From assembly GCA_030950925.1 (NCBI GenBank), contig JAUZQO010000003.1, positions 42,057 to 106,056 of the forward strand: a stretch of DNA of 64,000 nucleotides. Reading direction: 5' to 3'. The notes beneath the pieces are model-generated. The model was not told where the DNA came from, ran no database searches, and was given only the letters and a program-made list of their open reading frames with translations. Below, one piece after another: positions 53,145 to 62,181 of the stretch. The DNA comes from Mariprofundaceae bacterium. GTDB lineage: Bacteria; Pseudomonadota; Zetaproteobacteria; Mariprofundales; Mariprofundaceae. Numbering within the stretch: position 1 is the first letter of the stretch; each line of letters begins with the position of its first letter. The position numbers and the translations under genes were made by a program.

Positions 53145-54506
53145 CTAATCCATAGATTTCTGTAAATTTTCAAAGCGTGTATACTTAGCAATAAAGGCAA
53201 GGTTTACGGTACCTGTTGAACCATTCCGTTGTTTGGCAACAATAATTTCAGCAAGTCCTTCATTTTCAGGCTTCTTATTGTAAACCTCATCACGATAAAT
53301 AAACATAATCACATCCGCATCTTGCTCAATCGCACCCGATTCACGCAAATCCGACATCATCGGTCGTTTATCCGCACGCGCTTCCAAGGAACGGTTTAAC
53401 TGGGATAACACAATCACAGGCACATCCAACTCTTTTGCCAATGCCTTTAAAGAACGGGTCATTTCACTGATTTCCAAGTCTTTACGCTCGGCTGCACGCC
53501 CAGACATCAATTGAAGATAGTCGATCAAGACCAAGTCCAAGCCTTTGGCATCACGCTTTAAGCGACGGCATTTGGCACGCACTTCAAGCACAGAAATAGA
53601 GGGTGTGTCATCAATATAAATTTCAGCTTCCGCCAAACTACCGCTTGCCAAAGCCAAACCTCGCCAATCATCGGCTGAAAAACGCCCTGTTCGCAAGTTT
53701 CCCATATCCACCCGTGCTTCCACAGCCAACATACGCATGGCAATTTGTTGGGATGACATTTCCAATGAGAAAATAGCCACAACGCGCCCTTCTTTGGAGC
53801 GAATCGCTGCATTTTGTGCCAAGTTCATCGAAAATGCTGTTTTACCCATGGATGGACGACCTGCGACAATCACCAAATCACCGCGCTGCATACCTGATGT
53901 TTTGTCATCCAAATCATCAAAACCCGTAGCAATACCTGTGACAGCCTCTTGGTTGGCATAACGATCCTGCAATTCGGTATAAGCATCGGCCATCAAACTG
54001 CCAATTTTACTAAAGTTTGGTCGGGACTGATTAAAGCTTTCAGCCACCTTCAACACCTTCATTTCAGCTTGATCCAAATGATCACCCACTTCACGCGTGG
54101 GTTCTTCGTAGACATCTTGAGAAATATGACCGCAAACTGAAAGAAGCTGCCTTAATACAGCCCGTTCACGGACAATATGAGCATAATGACGCACATTGGA
54201 TGCTGTCGGAATCGCTCGCACCAGTTGCCCCAAATACTCCTCGCCGCCACACGCATCCAAATCATTGTTTTGTTTTAATAAATCTTTGATGGTCACCACA
54301 TCCACAGGCTGGTGTCTACTCATCAAGAGTTCGATACAGGCAAATACCCTGCGGTTGGCATCCACATAAAAGTGTTCGGAGAGCAGCACGCCTTCCAAGC
54401 GCTCATAGGCCTCGCCATCCAACATAATACCCCCCAACACAGCACACTCCGCATCAAAAGAATGCGGCGGAACACGCTCACGCAAGGATAATTCTTGTTC
54501 TAACAT
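53145..54506 (-). CDS. dnaB: replicative DNA helicase DnaB
   Basis: Hexameric replication fork helicase. The 453-residue protein has the N-terminal DnaG-binding domain (VPPHSFDAECAVLGGIMLDG). The RecA-like ATPase shows Walker A VIVAGRPSMGKTAFSMNLAQ, LVLIDYLQLMSG for Walker B, SQLNRSLEARADKRPMMSDL and RESGAIEQDADVIMFIYRDE. It follows rplI by 76 bp in the usual rpsF-priB-rpsR-rplI-dnaB arrangement. Confidence 0.98.
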   Translation of the reverse strand: MLEQELSLRERVPPHSFDAECAVLGGIMLDGEAYERLEGVLLSEHFYVDANRRVFACIELLMSRHQPVDVVTIKDLLKQNNDLDACGGEEYLGQLVRAIPTASNVRHYAHIVRERAVLRQLLSVCGHISQDVYEEPTREVGDHLDQAEMKVLKVAESFNQSRPNFSKIGSLMADAYTELQDRYANQEAVTGIATGFDDLDDKTSGMQRGDLVIVAGRPSMGKTAFSMNLAQNAAIRSKEGRVVAIFSLEMSSQQIAMRMLAVEARVDMGNLRTGRFSADDWRGLALASGSLAEAEIYIDDTPSISVLEVRAKCRRLKRDAKGLDLVLIDYLQLMSGRAAERKDLEISEMTRSLKALAKELDVPVIVLSQLNRSLEARADKRPMMSDLRESGAIEQDADVIMFIYRDEVYNKKPENEGLAEIIVAKQRNGSTGTVNLAFIAKYTRFENLQKSMD

Positions 54507-54582
54507 ATCAACATCCTAGGCCACTGTGTTTTTTTAGGGGGGGGTATTCAAGCCATCATTTTTTAGAAAAAACAGGGGGCTT

Positions 54583-55032
54583 TTATAAGCTTTCAGCTTC
54601 AACCTTGATGGACATATCTGCTGTCACATCTGGATGCAAACGCACACGGAAAGTATGTTCACCCACTGCTTTAATTTGATCATCCAACAAAATAAACCGA
54701 CGTTGCACATCATAACCAGCATCTGACAAAAGCGATGCCAAATCAGTGCTAGAAACAGAGCCATACAGGTTCTTGCCATCGGATGTTGCACGAATCACTG
54801 ATAATTCACATTCAGCAAGTTTTTCCGCAACAGTTTGAGCTTTGCCCAATTCATCTTGATGTTTTTCTTCCAAAACAGCGCGACGACGTTCAAAGATTTT
54901 ACGGTTACCTTCATTGGCAACAATGGCTTTCTCTTGAGGCAACAAAAAGTTACGACCATAACCAGCTTTTACGCCTACTTCATCACCCACATTTCCTAGA
55001 CCGTCAACGCGTTCCAATAAAATCAACTGCAT
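54583..55032 (-). CDS. rplI: 50S ribosomal protein L9
   Basis: The 149-residue protein has the L9 N-terminal domain (MQLILLERVDGLGNVGDEVG, then VKAGYGRNFLLPQ) and a long connecting helix. The C-terminal rRNA-binding domain follows (DGKNLYGSVSSTDLASLLSD). Two ATGs are adjacent; the second (55032) is better spaced from GGAGG. That ATG overlaps the stop of the upstream membrane protein gene. Confidence 0.97.
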   Translation of the reverse strand: MQLILLERVDGLGNVGDEVGVKAGYGRNFLLPQEKAIVANEGNRKIFERRRAVLEEKHQDELGKAQTVAEKLAECELSVIRATSDGKNLYGSVSSTDLASLLSDAGYDVQRRFILLDDQIKAVGEHTFRVRLHPDVTADMSIKVEAESL

Positions 55033-56027
55033 CATTTTCCTCCAAGCGTCGGATTCACATTCCGACGATAATCATACCAAATATCAAGTAGTCCAAGCAC
55101 GATGAAGGGAATCACCATCATGGACCATATAAATAACAATACATACATCATGGCAATCGCCATCGGCATTTCACGTGCTTTCAACCATACGTGTGCGACA
55201 CTCACACCTTGCACCGCCAATGCACCCGCCAAAACCAGTGCCAAACTGACGGCAATATATTGCAGCCCTGCCACATTGAAATTCGCCAAAACCAAACAAG
55301 CCATCAACATATAGGCAACAGGTTTACCCAAATTTAAGGATAAAATAGAATCCCTATTGCCTGTATAAAAGCCATATTTGCAAGCAAAGTTGCGTGCATA
55401 AATCACACCTGACCACCAAATAGACCACAAGCCAAAAGCCAATAATCCAGGTAAAGACCAGCTCAACAAATGTCGAATTTCTTGCAAGCCTTCTGCAGGC
55501 AAAGCCCCCGCATCTGTGGGCATAGCTGCAAACATCGGAGCCAACAATGCGTCAACTTCTGCATGCAAGCTCAAGCCCTGACTCGAAGCGACAAAACTTA
55601 AGCCAAGCAACACCACCGCACTCAAAGCAAATAGCAACCGTGTCGCACACCATTGCAAACCTTGTTGTCGAGGCAAGCCGCTTGCAGCCCAAATGGGGAG
55701 TAGTACATACAGCAGGCCAATCAACACGCCCAACATCACGCTGCCACCACTCATAAAAATGATAGCAATCATGACAATCAAAGCCACTTGCAGGCTATAG
55801 CGCCAACCACCGCCCATAAAAATCAAGGCAAACATCGCTGGTGTTAATAGATTCAACAGTATGGCAACGAAACTCATGAGTACAGCCAACAAAGGCACAC
55901 TCATGAATAAGTTTGGCAACCACACCACACTGCTCAACATGGCCACCAGCAAACCCGAACACGGCAAATGCTTCGTTAATAGAAACTGTGCAAAAGGCGG
56001 AAGTGGCAGAGGGTTATCACGCATCAA
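55032..56027 (-). CDS. DUF2232/YybS-like membrane protein
   Basis: A 331-residue polytopic membrane protein with about eight hydrophobic helices (for example LVAMLSSVVWLPNLFMSVPL, LLNLLTPAMFALIFMGGGW, GVLIGLLYVLLPIWAAS, LLSWSLPGLLAFGLWSIWW). Location between rpsR and rplI and overall layout match the DUF2232 (YybS) proteins conserved in this operon in several phyla. Function is unknown. The first two codons are both ATG. Confidence 0.75.
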   Translation of the reverse strand: MMRDNPLPLPPFAQFLLTKHLPCSGLLVAMLSSVVWLPNLFMSVPLLAVLMSFVAILLNLLTPAMFALIFMGGGWRYSLQVALIVMIAIIFMSGGSVMLGVLIGLLYVLLPIWAASGLPRQQGLQWCATRLLFALSAVVLLGLSFVASSQGLSLHAEVDALLAPMFAAMPTDAGALPAEGLQEIRHLLSWSLPGLLAFGLWSIWWSGVIYARNFACKYGFYTGNRDSILSLNLGKPVAYMLMACLVLANFNVAGLQYIAVSLALVLAGALAVQGVSVAHVWLKAREMPMAIAMMYVLLFIWSMMVIPFIVLGLLDIWYDYRRNVNPTLGGK

Positions 56028-56057
56028 AATAACACCGAATCAACGATTTCTAAACAA

Positions 56058-56435
56058 TCAACCGTGATGTAAAGGCGTGAATGACAACAATGCCAAAACA
56101 CGTGCGCGCTTGATCGCAGTGGTCAAACTACGTTGATGTTTTGCACATGTACCCGTCACACGCGATGGTAAAATCTTATAACGCTCCGTCACAAATTGCC
56201 CCAACAATACGGGATCTTTATGATCAATGTTCATTGTCTTATCTGCGCAAAACTTGCAAAATTTACGGCGACGCTGGAAACGTCCACGTGCGCCCGCAGG
56301 CTTGCGTGCTGGACGACGGTCACCTGCTGCTGCTGGACGACGATCACCCCATGATGCTGGACGACGATCACCTGTTGCTGGCGTACTTGCCGCTGGCGCA
56401 GCTTTTACTTCTGGTGTTTTTGCTTCTTCACTCAT
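56058..56435 (-). CDS. rpsR: 30S ribosomal protein S18 with repeated basic N-terminal extension
   Basis: The C-terminal 75 residues are a normal S18: [20 protein letters not shown] with the zinc-like Cys pair, [20 protein letters not shown] and [20 protein letters not shown]. Ahead of it lies an extension of about 50 residues. It begins with an acidic/Ala-Pro stretch ([20 protein letters not shown]) and then three GDRRPA units, giving a strongly basic segment. ATG 56435 is chosen because it is preceded by GGAGAGA; the open frame goes further up to 56486. Typical S18 is about 75-90 residues, so 125 is long. Confidence 0.93.
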   Translation of the reverse strand: MSEEAKTPEVKAAPAASTPATGDRRPASWGDRRPAAAGDRRPARKPAGARGRFQRRRKFCKFCADKTMNIDHKDPVLLGQFVTERYKILPSRVTGTCAKHQRSLTTAIKRARVLALLSFTPLHHG

Positions 56436-56452
56436 GTGTTCTCTCCTGAGAA

Positions 56453-56758
56453 TTAATCTATTGCGGGATGACAAACATCCACCCATATTTCAACTTGACC
56501 CCAGCGCTGTTCACCATCTCGACTGTAATAGCGGCGGCGCAATGTTCCTTCGATAGCAATCTCACGATTTTCTAAACGAACCAGCATTTCAGCCATCCTG
56601 CCCACAGCACGCAATGGCATGGGTTGTTCATCGATCATCTGTGCTCGTTGAGGCCCTAAATGGGGACGCTCAATGCATAGCGATGCAACAACAGCCAAAC
56701 TTCCATCTGGGGTCCAACGTTGATGAATATCACTCAATCGACCCGAGAGTCGAACCAA
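56453..56758 (-). CDS. priB: PriB-like primosomal single-stranded DNA-binding protein
   Basis: The 101-residue OB-fold protein sits between rpsF and rpsR, where priB lies in beta- and gammaproteobacteria. The SSB-like pattern is present: [71 protein letters not shown] and GQVEIWVDV. Position and fold support PriB or a short SSB paralogue, with a role in replication restart. Confidence 0.8.
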   Translation of the reverse strand: MVRLSGRLSDIHQRWTPDGSLAVVASLCIERPHLGPQRAQMIDEQPMPLRAVGRMAEMLVRLENREIAIEGTLRRRYYSRDGEQRWGQVEIWVDVCHPAID

Positions 56759-56768
56759 GTGCTGACCT

Positions 56769-57281
56769 TTAGGCAGTCGCTTCTTCCGATGTAGATGCAG
56801 CTTCAGGTGTTGCTTCTGTTACACCAGCTTCTGTTGCACCAGCTTCTGTTGCATCGGCTTCAGTTGTTTTCGCTTCTACTTCTGTTGCATCCGTTTCTAC
56901 AGCAGGCTTAGCGTCATCAGACGTTTCAGGTGTTGTTTCTTCAGTACTTTCAGCCGCAGGTGTTTTGCGACGTGCCAATGGCGATGGTGCATCGGATAAT
57001 TCTGTCAAACGGGTGGTCAAAAAGCGAAGGATGCGTTCTTCCAAACGAATCGCAGATTCAAGTGCTTGAATGGCTTGAGGTTCGCCATCAGTCACCAACA
57101 AGATGTAGTGACCACGTTTACGTTTTTGAATGCTGTAGGCCAATGGACGTGAGCCCCAGTATTCGCGTTTGACGATGCGACCTGCTGCTTTTTCAACACG
57201 TTCAACCAATTCGTCGGTTAATTGTTCGGTATTTTCCTGTGATACGTCAGGATTTACGATAAAGATAGTTTCGTAATACAA
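56769..57281 (-). CDS. rpsF: 30S ribosomal protein S6 with long acidic C-terminal tail
   Basis: Residues 1-100 are a normal S6: YYETIFIVNPDVSQENTEQL, VKREYWGSRPLAYSIQKRKR, GHYILLVTDGEPQAIQALES and RLEERILRFLTTRL. It is followed by a tail of about 65 residues composed of Thr, Glu, Ala and Asp, with repeated TEA units (TTEADATEAGATEAGVTEAT). Total length is 170, against about 95-130 in most bacteria. The start is TTG 57281 with GAGAGGG four bases upstream. S6 pairs with S18 on the small-subunit platform, and the S18 of this operon has an unusual basic head. Confidence 0.95.
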   Translation of the reverse strand: MYYETIFIVNPDVSQENTEQLTDELVERVEKAAGRIVKREYWGSRPLAYSIQKRKRGHYILLVTDGEPQAIQALESAIRLEERILRFLTTRLTELSDAPSPLARRKTPAAESTEETTPETSDDAKPAVETDATEVEAKTTEADATEAGATEAGVTEATPEAASTSEEATA

Positions 57282-57287
57282 AGCGCC

Positions 57288-57333
57288 CTCTCGGTGTACC
57301 TATAAGTACGCTCTGGCTTTGCGCGTCCAGAGC
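57288..57333 (-). promoter_or_regulatory. rpsF leader hairpins, possible S6:S18 autoregulatory site
   Basis: Directly upstream of the rpsF SD lies a perfect 7-bp hairpin (GCTCTGG ... CCAGAGC, 57310-57333) followed by GTACTTATAGGTACACCGAG. The position and ACACCGAG element fit the S6:S18-binding leader that represses this operon in many bacteria. I have not folded it, so the match is tentative. Confidence 0.4.
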
Positions 57334-57378
57334 AAGGTATGTTATTTAATTTTACAGCAGTGCTGCAAAGAGCGCAGC

Positions 57379-57407
57379 ACCTTAGACAGCACCCCATACC
57401 TTGTCAA
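57379..57407 (-). promoter_or_regulatory. rpsF operon promoter
   Basis: On the minus strand TTGACA (57402-57407) is followed after exactly 17 bp by TAAGGT (57379-57384). A consensus -35 box and good spacing make this the likely promoter of the S6-PriB-S18-L9 operon. A 7-bp hairpin (GTGCTGC ... GCAGCAC, 57360-57380) lies at the expected transcription start. Confidence 0.6.
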
Positions 57408-57450
57408 AAAACACGCTAATAATCACAACCATTACACCAGTTTTTGGCAT

Positions 57451-58911
57451 TCATAAGCCCAAGTCATCCCACATATCATCCACACGTTGCTTCACAGCCT
57501 CTGACATTTGAATCGGACGACCCCATTCTCGATCGGTTTCACCTTTCCACTTATTGGTCGCATCTATGCCCACTTTAGAACCAAGCCCTGCCACAGGTGA
57601 GGCAAAATCAAGATAGTCAATCGGCGTGTGTTCTGCCATGGTGAAATCACGCACAGGGTCACAACGGGTGGTGATCGCCCAAATGACCTCGTTCCAATCA
57701 CGGCAATCAATATCATCATCCACAATCACAATAAACTTGGTATACATAAATTGACGCAAATAAGACCAAACACCAAACATCACCCGCTTGGCATGACCTG
57801 CATAACCTTTTTTGATGGATACAATCGCCATGCGATAAGAACAGCCTTCCATCGGTAAATAGAAATCGACAATTTCTGGAAATTGTTTTCGCAAAATAGG
57901 CACAAAAATTTCATTGAATGCCAAACCAAGCACCGCAGGTTCATCGGGTGGCTTGCCTGTATGCGTTGAATGATAAATGGGACTTTGACGCATGGTCATG
58001 GTTTCAACGGTAAACACGGGGAACATTTCGGTTTCATTGTAGTAACCCGTGTGGTCGCCATAAGGACCTTCTTCGGCGTATTCACTTAAAGAAACATGCC
58101 CTTCCAATACAATTTCCGCCGATGCTGGCACTTGCAAGGGGATGCTGACACAATCAGTCAACACAGTACGTTGCCCACGCAAAAGTCCTGCAAATTGATA
58201 TTCAGAAAGCGTATCTGGGATTGGGGTTACGGCAGCAAGAATGGTGGCAGGGTCAGCACCAATCACCACAGCACAAGGAAACGATGTCGCACCACTTTTC
58301 TTGGCTTCCAAATGATCTTGCGCCCCACCACGATGCTTTAACCAGCGCATAATCAATTTATTCTTACCCAACTTTTGCTGGCGATAAATACCCATGTTTT
58401 GACGGTCTTTATTCGGTCCTTTGGTCACCACAAGCCCCCATGTCAACAAGGGTGCGACATCTTCAGGCCAACAGGTTTGAATCGGAAGTTGGTGCAAATC
58501 CACATCATCACCTTGCCAAACAATGTCTTGGCATGATGCTTTTTTGATGGTTTTGGGGTGCATATCCATCACTTTTTTCAAGATTGGAAACTTTGACCAC
58601 GCATCTTTCAAGCCCTTGGGCGGCTCAGGCTCTTTCAAATAGGCTAAAAGTTCGCCAACACCACGCAATTCATCCGCAGATTCTCGCCCCATACCCAAGG
58701 CAATACGTTCGGCTGTACCAAACAAGTTGGTCAAAACAGGCATCGTATAACCCTTCACATTTTCAAACAGTAAAGCAGGTCCCGCAGCCTTCAAGACACG
58801 ATCTGAAATTTCTGTCATTTCCAGTTCAGTACTCACTTCACAGGCAATCCGTCGAAGAAGTTTCTTGCTCTCAAGTGCTTGAATAAATGCGCGTAAGTCC
58901 CCCAGACTCAT
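57451..58911 (-). CDS. ubiD: UbiD family decarboxylase (4-hydroxy-3-polyprenylbenzoate)
   Basis: Prenylated-FMN-dependent decarboxylase of ubiquinone synthesis. The 486-residue protein starts [20 protein letters not shown]. It contains the family blocks [37 protein letters not shown] and [20 protein letters not shown] with the catalytic Glu-Arg-Glu network region. It also has [20 protein letters not shown] and [20 protein letters not shown]. The flavin prenyltransferase UbiX is not in the window. The ATG overlaps the STAS gene stop by 4 bp, so it is the last gene of the lipid-transport operon. Confidence 0.95.
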   Translation of the reverse strand: MSLGDLRAFIQALESKKLLRRIACEVSTELEMTEISDRVLKAAGPALLFENVKGYTMPVLTNLFGTAERIALGMGRESADELRGVGELLAYLKEPEPPKGLKDAWSKFPILKKVMDMHPKTIKKASCQDIVWQGDDVDLHQLPIQTCWPEDVAPLLTWGLVVTKGPNKDRQNMGIYRQQKLGKNKLIMRWLKHRGGAQDHLEAKKSGATSFPCAVVIGADPATILAAVTPIPDTLSEYQFAGLLRGQRTVLTDCVSIPLQVPASAEIVLEGHVSLSEYAEEGPYGDHTGYYNETEMFPVFTVETMTMRQSPIYHSTHTGKPPDEPAVLGLAFNEIFVPILRKQFPEIVDFYLPMEGCSYRMAIVSIKKGYAGHAKRVMFGVWSYLRQFMYTKFIVIVDDDIDCRDWNEVIWAITTRCDPVRDFTMAEHTPIDYLDFASPVAGLGSKVGIDATNKWKGETDREWGRPIQMSEAVKQRVDDMWDDLGL

Positions 58912-59231
58912 GCTTGACTGCCAACCATTTCAAACACCGCATCCAACTTGGCTAAGACAAAAATATCATTCACTGTTTCTTGTAAATCATGCAAGACAAA
59001 ACGACCGTTTGTATTTCTTGCCCATTGTAAGCCTTCAACTAAAGTGGCAATACCAGAAGAATCCATAAACGAAACACCCGATAAATCAATATGAATTTCG
59101 CCTTTTTTTTGTTCAAACAAAGGTTTTAATTTCGCCCTTAATACTGGTGAACTTTGAATATTCACATCGCCTTTCACACGCACCCAAGCTTCACAATCAC
59201 TTATTTTCTCTACCTTTACATCAAGTTTCAT
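58908..59231 (-). CDS. STAS-domain protein (anti-sigma antagonist or MlaB-like)
   Basis: The 107-residue protein is a single STAS domain with the phosphorylatable serine motif [20 protein letters not shown]. It is directly downstream of an RsbW-like kinase gene (4-bp overlap), which suggests a partner-switching pair. It also lies in an MCE transport operon, where the STAS protein MlaB normally binds the MlaF ATPase. Both roles remain open. Confidence 0.88.
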   Translation of the reverse strand: MKLDVKVEKISDCEAWVRVKGDVNIQSSPVLRAKLKPLFEQKKGEIHIDLSGVSFMDSSGIATLVEGLQWARNTNGRFVLHDLQETVNDIFVLAKLDAVFEMVGSQA

Positions 59232-59680
59232 AGTATTTTCCTTCCCTCATTTTTTTTCGGGCGATAAAGCAACACCCAGAGGTTGCCATCTTCCATAGCT
59301 TCATGCTTCACTTCATCCATAATCGCATGAATCAAAGGAATACCCAAACCACCAGGGGTCATGTTTTCAGCACAACATGGCTCAATATCACCACAGTCCC
59401 ACCCCGATATATCCACCACGGGTGCATAATCGCGAAAGGTAAATTTCAAGCTGACTTCACCATGACCTTCAACAAGCATATCTGCTTCAAATATCAACGG
59501 CTTGGGTTGACCTTGGTAGCCATGTCGAACAATATTGGCATACAACTCATCCACAGCCAAACCCACACGGTTCTGTTCAATTGCAGATAATTTGGATCGG
59601 GCACACAATACATTCACCATCGAACGTAAGACCAACACACAATCACATGTTGCATGCAGTTGAAGACTCAATTTATTCAT
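59228..59680 (-). CDS. RsbW-like serine kinase / HATPase protein
   Basis: The 150-residue protein is a GHKL ATPase of the anti-sigma type: LAVDELYANIVRHGYQGQ (N-box with Glu and Asn), then VVDISGWDCGDI (G1) and GGLGIPLIHAIMDEV (G2). ATG 59680 is preferred, with GGTGA upstream; ATG 59686 and the longer frame to 59737 overlap the preceding gene more deeply. It probably phosphorylates the downstream STAS protein. No sigma factor gene is adjacent. Confidence 0.85.
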   Translation of the reverse strand: MNKLSLQLHATCDCVLVLRSMVNVLCARSKLSAIEQNRVGLAVDELYANIVRHGYQGQPKPLIFEADMLVEGHGEVSLKFTFRDYAPVVDISGWDCGDIEPCCAENMTPGGLGIPLIHAIMDEVKHEAMEDGNLWVLLYRPKKNEGRKIL

Positions 59681-60494
59681 ATTCATCACCCAATAATGCC
59701 ATGCTCTGTAGCACATCTTCTGCCATGCTCTCACCATGTGAGTCTTGTAATAGCTGGTACACTTTTACAGCACGCTCCGCAGCATCTCGACGCTGCTTTA
59801 CTGTATAATGATGATTCATTGCAACCATCAAAAGAGCTTGCGCTGTTTTTCTTGGCGCACCAACTTTTCGCAAAAGTTTTAACGCCTGTTCGACCCAGAT
59901 TTCGTGTTTTTTTACTTTCACTTGAGCGGGTAAGGAAGCCAACCCCAACATCGCCCGTGCTTGTAACAATAGACCATTCTTTTCATCACCTGCACTATCC
60001 AACACTTGATGGTATGCTCGGCTCGCTCCAATAAAGTCCGTTTGCTTTGCCAACACATATCCCAAACTTAATGCAATATCGGCAGGATCGTCTTTTTCGA
60101 GACTTGGCAACACTCCTTTCCCATCATGTAAAATAACCCATTGTATTTGCGCACGTTGCGCACTTTTTTTCAGGTTATGCAAACGAGAAATACGCAAACC
60201 CTGCCGCAAAGCATCATTGGCTTCAGAGAAATTACCCATGGCCTTCCATGCCATGGCATCATTGTACCAAGCCCGTGCTTCCAATGCAGGGTCACTGAGC
60301 AATTGAGCCATCTGCAAGGCGCGTGAAAAAGAATGTTCCGCAGATTTCCAACGCTCTTCATGCATCGCTTTCACACCCATGTGGGTAAAATCTTTCATGC
60401 GGTTTTCATACGGATTATCAATATAAGGTTCTGTTTTACCACCACAACTACTCAGCAATACCAGCAAACATAAAGCAGAAAGAACTTTTATCAT
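59673..60494 (-). CDS. lipoprotein with TPR-like repeats
   Basis: The 273-residue protein has a lipoprotein signal (ALCLLVLLSSC, Cys17). Helical repeats of about 34 residues follow (AMHEERWKSAEHSFSRALQM, DAMAWKAMGNFSEANDALRQ, VLAKQTDFIGASRAYHQVLD, DAAERAVKVYQLL), consistent with tetratricopeptide repeats. Its exact function is unknown. Its start overlaps the mlaD-like gene stop by 4 bp. An outer-membrane partner for the MCE protein is one possible role. Confidence 0.82.
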   Translation of the reverse strand: MIKVLSALCLLVLLSSCGGKTEPYIDNPYENRMKDFTHMGVKAMHEERWKSAEHSFSRALQMAQLLSDPALEARAWYNDAMAWKAMGNFSEANDALRQGLRISRLHNLKKSAQRAQIQWVILHDGKGVLPSLEKDDPADIALSLGYVLAKQTDFIGASRAYHQVLDSAGDEKNGLLLQARAMLGLASLPAQVKVKKHEIWVEQALKLLRKVGAPRKTAQALLMVAMNHHYTVKQRRDAAERAVKVYQLLQDSHGESMAEDVLQSMALLGDEYE

Positions 60495-61504
60495 GGTTGA
60501 ACTTCCAATACAGGGGGTGCGAGCTCAACCGAATCCACCACGGATTTGGGTTTCTCGCCACCGCCCAGTAGCCACGATTGTTGTAACTGTTGCAAAGTGA
60601 GTTTCATTTCTGCCAGCGCTTCTTTGGCTTCCCTTGCAACACCCGGAAGTTCTGGGGTTAATTGTGTTAAGTCTGAGGAAACAACCGTTAACTCTTCAGA
60701 CAGCGTATTAACCTGCTTTAAGAGTCTGTTTAATTTTTCCAGTGCTTTAGGTACTTGCTTGCCAAGACTTTGACTCATCGGTGCCAGACCTTGCATCACT
60801 TTTTTAGTTGCCACCAAGGTTGTTTGTACATGACCCACAATTTTCTTATGATTCACAGAGGCAATAATTTGATCCAAGTCAGCAATCATTTGATGTAATG
60901 TCTTCATTGTTGCCGCCAAATCATCACCCTGAATGCCTTGCGTCATTTGATTCAAATGAGCAAAGGAGGACTGCATGCTTCCCTTAGGGTCATTCAACCA
61001 TAAAGAAAGTTTTGCTAACTCTTCCAGCAACACATTGGCATTGCCCACCGCAGGCTTTAAATCAATCAACAATTGCTCCAACGATGCTTCGGTTTGATAC
61101 TCCAAAAGTTGACCATCATCCAAAGACTTTTTTTCAACATTACCTGCTGTTATTTCCACAATTTGCTCACCAATCAACCCTTCTTTCACAAAGTGAATGA
61201 CCGAACCTTGATGAAGCATATGACGGTAACGCTCCAATAGTTTCAAACGAATACGTACCTGCCCCTCATGTTGCAATTGAATGTCATCAATATGCCCCAC
61301 ACTAAAACCTTGAAACTTTACAGGTTGTCCTTCATAAAATGTTGAGGCTGATGGCGGTTCAACAAACAATGTGAATTTTTCAGCAAAGACATTACTTCGC
61401 ATACTGACCAAGATGACAACAAACACCAAAGCACCCAAACCCAGCAACACAAACCAGCCCACTTGTCGTTTCATTTTGGATACAAAATCCATTTCTGTGG
61501 TCAT
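60491..61504 (-). CDS. mlaD: MlaD-like MCE domain protein
   Basis: Substrate-binding component of an MCE lipid transporter. ATG 61504 overlaps the stop of the ATPase-like gene by 4 bp and gives 337 residues. They comprise one N-terminal membrane helix (GWFVLLGLGALVFVVILVSM), the MCE domain (LFVEPPSASTFYEGQPVKFQ, then GFSVGHIDDIQLQHEGQVRI) and a long helical/coiled region (about 150-320) such as MKTLHQMIADLDQIIASVNH. It ends in a Pro-rich tail. The extended helical region suggests a tunnel-forming or bridging MCE protein rather than the short E. coli MlaD. Confidence 0.88.
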   Translation of the reverse strand: MTTEMDFVSKMKRQVGWFVLLGLGALVFVVILVSMRSNVFAEKFTLFVEPPSASTFYEGQPVKFQGFSVGHIDDIQLQHEGQVRIRLKLLERYRHMLHQGSVIHFVKEGLIGEQIVEITAGNVEKKSLDDGQLLEYQTEASLEQLLIDLKPAVGNANVLLEELAKLSLWLNDPKGSMQSSFAHLNQMTQGIQGDDLAATMKTLHQMIADLDQIIASVNHKKIVGHVQTTLVATKKVMQGLAPMSQSLGKQVPKALEKLNRLLKQVNTLSEELTVVSSDLTQLTPELPGVAREAKEALAEMKLTLQQLQQSWLLGGGEKPKSVVDSVELAPPVLEVQP

Positions 61505-62181
61505 GCTTGCTCCATATTTGCATCCATATTTGCATCCATGTTGCATGTCACGCTATAACTACGATGAAAGGTTAAGCCTGGGTTGTCGGACTGTGAACTG
61601 GTTAAATACAAAACACCTGGGTTCAATATTTTTAATGTTTTAAAAACTTTGCGGCGAAATTTTACAGCAAACTCTGCTTGCATGCCCAAGTGTAACTCCT
61701 GAGCAATCACAATATGTGGTTTTTTCAATAAACAGTGCCCTAAACTCATTAAACCATGCATATATACAGGTCGTTCCCCCGCTTTTTCATTGAGCTTGCC
61801 ATCCAATTCAAGGAAATGAGCCACTTGATTCAAATCTTTTTCAGCCTGTTGCAGGCTTCCATGGTCATCGGCATATAAAAATGGCAGCAGTAAATTTTCT
61901 TTTAAGCTTAAATTTGCCAGCAAGCCGCGCTGTCGAATCATACACCCCACGTGCTCACAAAATTCAGCACTGCCTGCGGGCAACACTTGCTGATCACGTT
62001 CTAACCAGACATCTTGTGAAGAACAAGCTTGAGAGAGCGGACACAGAAAAAACTTTGCCAACAGAGCTTTTTGCATATACTCATGCATCACCAAACGAAC
62101 ACTCTCACCTTTGAAAACATGATCCTTCTTCAATGTCTGGTCACATAACTTTAGATCATGCCAATACAATGCATCACTCAT
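61501..62181 (-). CDS. degenerate ABC ATPase-like protein in MCE operon, no P-loop
   Basis: The 226-residue protein occupies the position of MlaF, the ATPase of Mla transporters, between permease and MCE genes. A Q-loop-like region is recognisable (GCMIRQRGLLANLSLKENLL, with the LxENLLLP pattern of MlaF), and the fold can be followed to KKPHIVIAQELHLGMQ at the Walker B position. However, there is no GxxGxGKS P-loop, the LSGG signature is replaced (RPVYMHGLMSLG), and the Walker B Asp is Gln. It cannot be a normal ATPase. ATG 62181 overlaps the permease stop by 4 bp. The last 13 residues come from a 12-bp tandem repeat (NMDANMDANMEQA). Confidence 0.75.
   Translation of the reverse strand: MSDALYWHDLKLCDQTLKKDHVFKGESVRLVMHEYMQKALLAKFFLCPLSQACSSQDVWLERDQQVLPAGSAEFCEHVGCMIRQRGLLANLSLKENLLLPFLYADDHGSLQQAEKDLNQVAHFLELDGKLNEKAGERPVYMHGLMSLGHCLLKKPHIVIAQELHLGMQAEFAVKFRRKVFKTLKILNPGVLYLTSSQSDNPGLTFHRSYSVTCNMDANMDANMEQA
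61511..61545. repeat. 12-bp tandem repeat, about three units
   Basis: GCATCCATATTT repeated nearly three times, the last unit diverged. It encodes the NMDANMDANM end of the ATPase-like protein and abuts the mlaD-like start codon. Expansion would lengthen the tail in frame. Confidence 0.85.
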
